From Methanobacteriota archaeon (GTDB lineage: Archaea; Altiarchaeota; Altiarchaeia; IMC4; QMZM01): a stretch of DNA of 14,437 bases. The DNA lies in NCBI GenBank assembly GCA_903930485.1, contig CAIYYO010000186.1:1-14437 (forward strand), written 5' to 3'. Below the pieces are notes generated by a model, which saw nothing but the letters and a program-made list of their open reading frames with translations, made no database searches and was not told the DNA's origin. Each line of letters opens with the position of its first letter. Position 1 is the first letter of the stretch. Below are positions 1-5,084 of this stretch, one piece after another. The position numbers and the translations under genes were made by a program.

Positions 1-58
1 CATGGATGGTCATTCAAGATTTTTAGGGTGGATGAATAAATAACTAATTGGGCTGGAA

Positions 59-561
59 ATGAAACTTTATGACCCTCGCCAATTCGGGGATTTGTTTGAT
101 TACGAGATGGATGCAGATGGTGAATTACAGGCCACCCTCTCTAAAGATTTTACGGAAGAGGATTACAAAAAAGTTTTCGAATACAGGAAACATGCTGAGA
201 AACGGCTTTTCGAACATATTTTTTTATTTATACCACGTTCATACTCATCCCACTTTTAGCAGCCATTACATTATTCTTTTACGGAAGCCAATCAGGAAGA
301 TACTCCAACATATTGAGTATAAAACATCCTGAAGACTTACGAACCATGATTTTAATCGCTATCGCGATTCTCACTCCAGTTGTAATTATCTTTCGAAAGT
401 TTATTATCCAGGTACGAACCAATAAAAAACTAATAAGGATACCCTTAATGAGCAAAGAGGATCGCATTAAGATGTACTCGGATCTTGTCGCCAAAGATGA
501 GGTAGATCACAGAATGATGGAAACGGCGATGAATGGAAATAATTTAGTTAGAAAACTATAA
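59..561 (+). CDS. Two-helix membrane protein, split by an apparent -1 frameshift
   Basis: I do not recognise the family. The ATG frame from 59 gives a charged, soluble N-terminus (MKLYDPRQFGDLF..., about 50 residues) and runs to a stop at 257-259. The -1 frame, open from 199 to the stop at 559-561, continues with two hydrophobic segments (starting IYTTFILIPLLAAITLFF and MILIAIAILTPVVIIF) and a charged tail ending NNLVRKL. The switch point is a run of seven T at 219-225, where the zero frame reads T TTT TTA (220-226). One extra T, or a -1 slip after TTA, joins the parts into one protein of 167 residues with helices near residues 57-75 and 97-113. A lost base (mutation or assembly error) is the simplest reading; programmed slippage is possible, but I see no clear stimulatory hairpin just downstream. 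The region is visibly more AT-rich than the rest of the window. No Shine-Dalgarno site is evident. That the two parts belong together is inference. Confidence 0.55.
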
Positions 562-977
562 GATTGATTATCGAAATTAAGTATCCTGAACCGCGATGCA
601 AAAACTTCTTCGTCGCCGTTCGGCTCCTCGACCCTTAAAGGGCGCATAACACAGATTTTACGGCTCGTCCCCTCGGGACTTCGGCCCAAATGCCCTTCGA
701 CACTTTCGTATAATCTGGGACGTTATCGGCCCAGGAAGTCGTCTCTTCTGGTAGCAGCATATCATCCTAAGCTTTCTTCGACACTTCAAAACAAAGTAGA
801 GACGGGCTTACTCGTTCAGTAAAGCGAATGGGTGAAAGCATTCATCATGTCAGAGCCCGCAGCCGACACAACATTGTCAAGTACGTATTCGAAGCTTCGG
901 CTTCAGCCATTTCGCGGCACTACAGACCCGAAAGGATAAGCCAACAACCATCAATCGGTAATAAAAAAGAAAATCAA
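562..977. other. Intergenic region without a convincing gene, rich in inverted repeats
   Basis: No frame on either strand gives a protein I would defend. On the minus strand there are short coding-looking stretches in different frames (for example one reading MLLPEETTSWADNVPDYTKVSKG and another reading RPLRVEEPNGDEEVFASRF), separated by stops and frame changes, so a decayed gene is possible. Structure seen: a long stem, CAGATTTTACG (652-662) with CGTATAATCTG (707-717), 10 of 11 pairs, enclosing the hairpin GTCCC-CTC-GGGAC (667-679); the direct repeat CTTCGACACTT at 695-705 and 776-786; CGGGCT near 803 with AGCCCG near 855; GAATG-GGTGAAAG-CATTC near 826-843; and a GAAGC-TTCG-GCTTC hairpin near 890. 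A non-coding RNA cannot be excluded. No tRNA T-loop or RNase P core motif was found. Confidence 0.4.
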
Positions 978-1003
978 ATACTCCGGCCTAAAGGCCGGAG
1001 TAT
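978..1003 (-). terminator. 26-nt palindromic hairpin, terminator-like on the minus strand
   Basis: Arms ATACTCCGGCC (978-988) and GGCCGGAGTAT (993-1003) pair perfectly over 11 bp with loop TAAA. Read on the minus strand, it lies downstream of the cysteine-rich gene and the structured element at 1030-1127, and is followed by a T-rich tract (977 down to about 960). The plus-strand sequence differs at a single loop base from the palindrome at 10597-10622. Function as a terminator is inference; many archaeal terminators need only a U-tract, so it may be a repeat unit with another role. Confidence 0.5.
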
Positions 1004-1029
1004 GTGCCTAGAGGCATGCCTGCTGGCAC

Positions 1030-1127
1030 TTACAAACCGGCATATGTTAGGCATTCTGTCCCTTAGAGGGACATGCCGAGCGCGGCATCTGCGACCTCAA
1101 AGGTCGCAGTATTCTGCCGGTTTGTAA
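1030..1127 (-). repeat. Structured palindromic element, copy 1 (multi-hairpin)
   Basis: A perfect 13-bp stem, TTACAAACCGGCA (1030-1042) with TGCCGGTTTGTAA (1115-1127), encloses 72 nt. Inside are three hairpins: CTGCGACCT-CAA-AGGTCGCAG (1089-1109, 9 bp), ATGCCG-AGCG-CGGCAT (1073-1088) and GTCCCT-TAG-AGGGAC (1058-1072), giving a cloverleaf-like layout. The minus strand matches the element at 10525-10590 at the left arm (ATTACAAA..CGGCAG.ATAC, followed at once by a 3-nt-loop hairpin). On the minus strand it starts 12 nt after the TAG of the cysteine-rich gene, from which it is separated by eight T. It could be a 3'-UTR structure, a small RNA, or a palindromic mobile repeat. I do not recognise a known family. 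Confidence 0.8.
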
Positions 1128-1139
1128 TAAAAAAAAGAT

Positions 1140-4100
1140 CTATCCCCTGTTGCAGCAGCACAGGGCGGCGCCGCCGTTCGAAGCGCACCACGAGTCTCCG
1201 GCGCTCACGTGGTCGTCCCATGTGTCGCATTTGGACTTGCACAGATAGTCCTTGTAGGTCTTGCCGGTGTTGGAGCACGCGTCGCCGCAGGGCGTCTTCG
1301 CGGGGCCAGAATCACAGACCGGAGGATTACCCCCGCAGCCGTATGTACACGCCTTGCTCGACGCAACACACTTATTGCTCGAACACGAATAGCTCACAAG
1401 ATTCATGCCGCTGCAATAATTCGCATAACAATCCGTATCGCCCTTGGTCGCATCAAAACAGCAAGACCCGCCGACACCCGAAGTACCTAGGTGGCAAGTA
1501 TAAGAGGCCGCGCATCCCGTACCAGCCGCATTACATGTTTGACCGCTCGCACAAGCGCCCCCGTAATCGGCACACTTGTCAGTGGCAACATTGCAGCGAT
1601 AAATATAATTATGGCCGCTCTTGCACTGATCTTTATAACAACTCGAACCCATGGTCGAATCCTGACAACCGCCAACACCAGAACAACTCGCTATACCACC
1701 GTTACCCGTGTCTTTACATGTGGCGGCAGCCTGACAACCGGTACCGGCCGAATTGCATGAACCGCTCGCACAATTGCTCCCGGTATCGGCGCACTTATCA
1801 GTAGCCTTATTGCAGCGATACACAAAATTGTGACCGCTCTTACACACGTCCTTGTAACAACCCGGAGCAATAGCCGAATCCTGACAGCCGCCGGCACCCG
1901 AACAATCCCCCCCGGTACTGCTATCCTTGCAAGTGGCAGAAGCCGCACAACCAGTGCCTGCGGCATTGCACGTGCCGCCAGCACAATTGCTTCCCGTATC
2001 GGCGCACTTATTCGTAGCGGTATTACAGCGATACACATAATTATGACCGCTGGTACATTTATCGGCATAACAATTTGCACCCATAGTAGAATCCTGGCAA
2101 CCGCCTACACCGTTACATGTTATCGCACCGCTGGCGGAAGTGGAATCCTTACACGTGGCAGCAGACGCACACCCGGTACCCGCAGCATTGCATGTGCTAC
2201 CCGTACAATCGGCCCCTGTATCGACGCACCTGTCGGTGGCAGTATTGCAGCGATAAACATAATTATGGCCGCTCTTGCACTGGTCCTTGAAGCAATTCGC
2301 ACCCATGCTCGCATCCATACACCCTCCAACCCCGGAACAGTCCACTAAGCCTCCGGCCGTACCAGTATCCTTACAGGTGCCGGAAGTCGCGCATGCGGTG
2401 CCGTCGGCGTTGCACGCCCCACCCGGGCAATTGCTGCCCTGGTCTGCGCAATTCCCTGAAGCGTCGCAGCGGTATACGAACATGTGGCCGTTCTTGCACT
2501 GGTCGATGTAGCAGACGCCTGCAGTGTTCACTCCAACGCAACCGGTTTTGCCGCTGCATCTATAAGTCGTGTCCTTTTTGGAGTCCGTACATTGGCTGGC
2601 CTTCGTTCCACAGCAGCATTGGGAGAATATGTATCCTGTTGTTGTCGAACAGCTAAGGTCTGCAGCGGCATTCCCCGAAGGATCGCTGCAGGTATCGGTT
2701 GACGCCGTCGTGCAGTAGCCCGACGATTTGCCTGCGTTGAAGCATACGGCGTTGCAATTAGCGTCTGTCTTTCTGCATGCCGCCAGCTTGCAATTCTGTT
2801 TCACCTGCGTGGAATCGTATTTGACGAGGATGGTCGTGCCGTCGTACTGGCAGCTCTTTATCGTCTGTCCTGATATATCTATGGGGTTGCCTCCGGGGCA
2901 GTCTATATGGCATTCAGAGCTTCCTGGAAGACAGCAAGTGCTGCATACCGCGGTTGACGGGCTTCCTCCGCAGTCGCTTGGGCAGCTGACTGCGTCCTCG
3001 CCGCGGGCTGTCTCACATATGCCGTCGTTGTCGCAGCAGTTGACTCCGCAGTCCGGCTTGCAGCAGCACGGGTCGTCGGATTTCCATTCGCATTGAACGT
3101 TGAAATTGGTCATGTCGCAGCCGCATGTGTTGTCGCCGCACGTGCCTGCCTTGCTGCAATCATGCACCCCGGGAGTGGTCGTCGGAGTAGTACTGCAGGT
3201 CGGGTTGACGCTCCTGGAGGAGCCGTCCGGGCAGCAGTCTGTCGGGCAACTGGTATAGGTTTCTCCGGATTCGCAATTTAGATTCAGATTACAAGTACCG
3301 GGTGCCGTGGTGGGCGGAGTGTTTGGCATAGTTGTAGTGGTAACTCCTGTGCACGTCGCATCCTCCCAGAGGAACGGGAAAGGAACGGGGCTCTGTATCT
3401 TGCATCTGTAGCCCTCGAAACCGGGCGTCGTTGAACATTGATTCAGAGGCGTCCCGTCCCAGCATTCCTGATCCTGCCCGGTGGTTGTGGTGGTCCCTGA
3501 AGTCGTTGTCGTAGTTCCTCCGGCCGCGCATTTACCGTTCACGCAGCTTGATTGCTGGTTGTTTGTCCCGCATACTAATTTGACCGTCTGCCCGTCGTAT
3601 TGGCAGCTTGAGATTGAGGGATTACAGGTCATCGTATTCGTTCCGCCCTGACATTGCACCTTGCATTCCGTTTGTCCGTTCAGGCAGCAATTCACGCATA
3701 TATCCCCGCTGCCAGGGTTCGTAGTCGTGGTGGTTTGCTGGGTCGTGGTTGTGGAAGACGCCGTGCTTGTCGTTGAAGAGGCAGTGCTTGTCGTGGAGGA
3801 CCCTGTACTGGTAGTGGAAGAACCTGTCGTCGTAGAGGTGGTCGAACTTCCGGAGGTTGTTGTAGTGCCGCCCGTTGTAGTCGTCGTGCTTGTCGGACCG
3901 GTGGTAGTCGTCGGCTGATTCGGGTCCCTGCAGCATTTGTTGTTACAGCAGCCCATGTTGCACCGGAATATCTCTATCCATTTATAAGTCTCGACGCCTT
4001 TTACTTCGTTTCCGACGCATTCATAAACTATTCCCGGAGCTTCCCCGGCACGGTACACGCAGCATTGGCCGTTAAGGCGGTCCGGACCGCAGATATCGCA

Positions 4101-4385
4101 GTTGAAATCCACGCCGGCATCGGCGAGAATGCTCCCCATCAGCCGGCCTGACTGCGGTCCTCTCGTATACAACTGGCTCGAGAGGTCTTCAGTGGTCAGA
4201 TAATAATTGACTGTGTCTTCCACGTCCGCTTTGCTGAATTTCTCGTCGCCGCCAAGATAAGAGCCGTACATCCTCATGTAAGCGTCAATGTATTGTTGTT
4301 CAGTGACCTCCTGCGCGTATGAAACGGCGGAGAAGAGAAACAGCATAAAGACGGATAGGCCTATGATGGATCGCACATTTTTCAT
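1140..4385 (-). CDS. Large secreted cysteine-rich repeat protein with Thr-rich linkers
   Basis: 1081 residues starting with a clear signal peptide (MKNVRSIIGLSVFMLFLFSAVSYA, cleavage probably after ...SYA). About 128 residues are Cys. Order: N-terminal domain (25-155) with Cys clusters; a Thr/Ser linker of about 65 residues (158-222), probably O-glycosylated in the cell; module A (229-287, beginning CVNCCLNGQTEC); short Thr linkers; CP.DC-type motifs near 371-385 and 446-473 (the second ending ICETARGEDAVSCPSDCG); module B (480-538), a copy of A; then five 74-residue repeats (599-963), four of them with ten Cys; a degenerate sixth unit; and a Cys-rich end (LCCCNRG). No membrane anchor is seen at the C-terminus, so it is probably released or held by disulfides or sugars. 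Role unknown; a surface or adhesion protein is inference. No Shine-Dalgarno precedes the ATG. The start is fixed by the signal peptide. Confidence 0.9.
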   Translation of the reverse strand: MKNVRSIIGLSVFMLFLFSAVSYAQEVTEQQYIDAYMRMYGSYLGGDEKFSKADVEDTVNYYLTTEDLSSQLYTRGPQSGRLMGSILADAGVDFNCDICGPDRLNGQCCVYRAGEAPGIVYECVGNEVKGVETYKWIEIFRCNMGCCNNKCCRDPNQPTTTTGPTSTTTTTGGTTTTSGSSTTSTTTGSSTTSTGSSTTSTASSTTSTASSTTTTQQTTTTTNPGSGDICVNCCLNGQTECKVQCQGGTNTMTCNPSISSCQYDGQTVKLVCGTNNQQSSCVNGKCAAGGTTTTTSGTTTTTGQDQECWDGTPLNQCSTTPGFEGYRCKIQSPVPFPFLWEDATCTGVTTTTMPNTPPTTAPGTCNLNLNCESGETYTSCPTDCCPDGSSRSVNPTCSTTPTTTPGVHDCSKAGTCGDNTCGCDMTNFNVQCEWKSDDPCCCKPDCGVNCCDNDGICETARGEDAVSCPSDCGGSPSTAVCSTCCLPGSSECHIDCPGGNPIDISGQTIKSCQYDGTTILVKYDSTQVKQNCKLAACRKTDANCNAVCFNAGKSSGYCTTASTDTCSDPSGNAAADLSCSTTTGYIFSQCCCGTKASQCTDSKKDTTYRCSGKTGCVGVNTAGVCYIDQCKNGHMFVYRCDASGNCADQGSNCPGGACNADGTACATSGTCKDTGTAGGLVDCSGVGGCMDASMGANCFKDQCKSGHNYVYRCNTATDRCVDTGADCTGSTCNAAGTGCASAATCKDSTSASGAITCNGVGGCQDSTMGANCYADKCTSGHNYVYRCNTATNKCADTGSNCAGGTCNAAGTGCAASATCKDSSTGGDCSGAGGCQDSAIAPGCYKDVCKSGHNFVYRCNKATDKCADTGSNCASGSCNSAGTGCQAAATCKDTGNGGIASCSGVGGCQDSTMGSSCYKDQCKSGHNYIYRCNVATDKCADYGGACASGQTCNAAGTGCAASYTCHLGTSGVGGSCCFDATKGDTDCYANYCSGMNLVSYSCSSNKCVASSKACTYGCGGNPPVCDSGPAKTPCGDACSNTGKTYKDYLCKSKCDTWDDHVSAGDSWCASNGGAALCCCNRG
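1497..2591 (-). repeat. Five tandem 222-nt coding repeats (74-aa Cys-rich units)
   Basis: Units start at residues 599, 671, 745, 819 and 890 of the cysteine-rich protein. Units 2-5 share the pattern CKD..., GVGGC(M/Q)DS, C(K/T)SGHN(Y/F)(V/I)YRCN.ATD(K/R)C, then C-N-A-A-G-T-G-C, with ten Cys at the same spacing, which would suit five disulfides per unit. Unit 1 is more divergent (CKNGHMFVYRCD) and unit 4 is three residues shorter. The high identity of units 2-5 suggests expansion by duplication within the gene. Confidence 0.9.
2772..2948 (-). repeat. Module B, internal copy of the module at 3525-3701
   Basis: Residues 480-538 (CSTCCLPGSSECHIDCPGG..., then SCQYDGTT) align with residues 229-287 (ICVNCCLNGQTECKVQCQGG..., then SCQYDGQT). 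Shared pattern: C-x2-CCL-x-G-x2-EC-x3-C-x-GG, then SCQYDG-x-T and paired late Cys. The two copies are separated by about 190 residues of linkers and other Cys motifs, so this is an old internal duplication distinct from the tandem repeats. Confidence 0.75.
3525..3701 (-). repeat. Module A, internal copy of the module at 2772-2948
   Basis: Residues 229-287 of the cysteine-rich protein, directly after the long Thr-rich linker. It shares the CCL-x-G-x2-EC-x3-C-x-GG and SCQYDG signatures with module B. I do not know a named domain for it. Confidence 0.75.
3720..3911 (-). repeat. Low-complexity Thr/Ser linker of the cysteine-rich protein
   Basis: Residues 159-222 are almost wholly Thr, Ser and Gly (runs of TTTTT and STTS). 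The linker separates the N-terminal domain from module A. The subtilase at 5085 has a similar linker before its C-terminal tail, so both exported proteins use the same spacer type. Such linkers are usual glycosylation targets; that is inference here. Confidence 0.85.
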
Positions 4386-4437
4386 TTTTGGGGAGCTTGA
4401 ATCCGATTATTTTGTATCTTTGGCGGCGTTAGACCGC

Positions 4438-4453
4438 ATTATTTAATTTAATA
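4438..4453 (-). promoter_or_regulatory. TATA-like box for the cysteine-rich gene
   Basis: On the minus strand the sequence reads TATTAAATTAAATAAT, an AT stretch about 55-68 nt before the ATG at 4385. Transcription would start near 4410, leaving a leader of roughly 25 nt. No experimental support; based on composition and distance only. Confidence 0.45.
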
Positions 4454-4502
4454 CATAGGTATAAAAGCGTGTTTTCATGGTTTCACCGGCCGTTGATAAC
4501 CG

Positions 4503-4511
4503 GTTATTTAA
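4503..4511 (+). promoter_or_regulatory. TATA-like box for SRP RNA
   Basis: GTTATTTAA lies about 27 nt before the apparent 5' end of the SRP RNA (4535-4545), the usual archaeal distance. A second candidate, GGTATAAAAG near 4458, lies too far upstream for this start but could serve a longer transcript. Confidence 0.5.
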
Positions 4512-4540
4512 TCGGGTAATTCCAAAGAAATAACTGGTGA

Positions 4541-4780
4541 ACTAGGCCGGGGGGGTGGGCGTCCTCTGTTACCTTCAATCGTCCTCACGGAGGGGCTGAA
4601 GTCTGGAGGGCGGTTCATCGGCCAGCAAGCGGTCTTAGGTTTTCCGACTGTGATCTCTCGTCTCATCGGATCGCCCATGGCAGGAACCGGGTCAGGTCCG
4701 GAAGGAAGCAGCCCTAACTACTATGCGCGATGCTTTTGAGGTAGCGGGATTGAGGACGAGCTTAAGGGGCCGCTTACTTG
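4541..4780 (+). ncRNA. Signal recognition particle RNA (7S/SRP RNA)
   Basis: The helix-8 core GTCAGGTCCGGAAGGAAGCA at 4691-4710 is the SRP54/Ffh-binding domain with its GGAA tetraloop, closed by GGG/CCC. The ends pair as expected: CGTCCTC (4560-4566) with GAGGACG (4752-4758) makes the start of helix 5, and GGCC at 4545-4548 and 4768-4771 can close helix 1. TGTTA at 4567-4571 fits the UGUNR turn of the Alu domain, and GC-rich sequence at about 4610-4680 fits helix 6. The RNA carries SRP54 and SRP19 and brings ribosomes making exported or membrane proteins to the Sec translocon. Exact ends are estimates; a T-rich stretch at 4821-4829 may end transcription. The neighbour is Sec61-beta, convergent. 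Confidence 0.95.
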
Positions 4781-4840
4781 GCCGTTGAAGCAAACTCCGG
4801 ACGCGTTCACCACTTCCCTTCCTTTTTTTAGAAAAAGTTT

Positions 4841-5011
4841 TTATACCGGCCTTAGGACTAAGGAAGATATTATCTCGAGAAGTATTACTGCTATTACGAC
4901 GCCTATTATGACCTTCGGGTCCATCTTGGGGCCTCCTTCGTCTACGTCAAAGTATCTTATGAGTCCTGCCCCGCCTGCCGGCGCCGAAACGTTCCTCTTG
5001 GATGCGGACAT
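4841..5011 (-). CDS. Preprotein translocase subunit Sec61-beta (archaeal SecG)
   Basis: 56 residues, beginning MSASKRNVSAPAGGAGLIRYF and continuing FDVDEGGPKMDPKVIIG, then one membrane helix (about 34-54, VIIGVVIAVILLEIISSLVL) and a short end RPV. This is the standard layout of archaeal Sec61-beta: a Ser/Ala/Gly-rich cytoplasmic start, the conserved GL.R(Y/F)F(D/E).E stretch with K..P before the helix, and a single tail-anchor helix at the C-terminus. It is the small third subunit of the SecYE-beta channel. The gene lies convergent with SRP RNA and divergent from the subtilase, so targeting RNA and translocon subunit are side by side. TATA-like sequences lie about 15-35 nt before the ATG, suggesting a very short leader. 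The plus-strand open frame covering the same bases is an antisense shadow. Confidence 0.93.
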   Translation of the reverse strand: MSASKRNVSAPAGGAGLIRYFDVDEGGPKMDPKVIIGVVIAVILLEIISSLVLRPV

Positions 5012-5023
5012 TTTACTGTAAAC

Positions 5024-5047
5024 TATTTTATAGTACTAATATAAGTT
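5024..5047. promoter_or_regulatory. Divergent TATA region between Sec61-beta and the subtilase
   Basis: The 73-bp gap between the two starts (5011 and 5085) is very AT-rich. CTAATATAAG (about 5035-5044) lies some 40 nt before the protease ATG, and its complement, CTTATATTAG, lies about 30 nt before the Sec61-beta ATG. One near-symmetrical box could therefore serve both directions with short leaders. Confidence 0.4.
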
Positions 5048-5084
5048 ATTATTCGGGCATAAATGCTTAAATAACAGAAAAGAA

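Noticed and set aside
2..43. Open frame ending at TAA 41-43, possibly the tail of an upstream gene (MDGHSRFLGWMNK).
   Set aside because: Only 13 residues are visible; too short to support a gene.
562..977. RNase P RNA.
   Set aside because: The conserved GAGGAAAGTC-type core was not found on either strand.
828..1127. Plus-strand 99-codon open frame.
   Set aside because: It consists mostly of the palindromes and structured element and has no protein-like composition.
978..1127. Hammerhead-type ribozyme or tRNA-like gene.
   Set aside because: No CTGATGA...GAAA core on either strand, and no tRNA T-loop or anticodon arm of proper size, despite the cloverleaf-like outline.
1497..2591. CRISPR array.
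   Set aside because: The repeats are 222 nt, in frame, and code for Cys-rich units; there are no short repeats with unique spacers.
1073..2656. Several plus-strand open frames across the repeat region.
   Set aside because: Antisense shadows of the Cys-rich tandem repeats; low-complexity translations.
3661..3918. Plus-strand open frame rich in Val.
   Set aside because: It is the antisense reading of the Thr-rich linker codons.
4785..5021. Plus-strand 78-codon open frame after SRP RNA.
   Set aside because: Antisense to the well-supported Sec61-beta gene.
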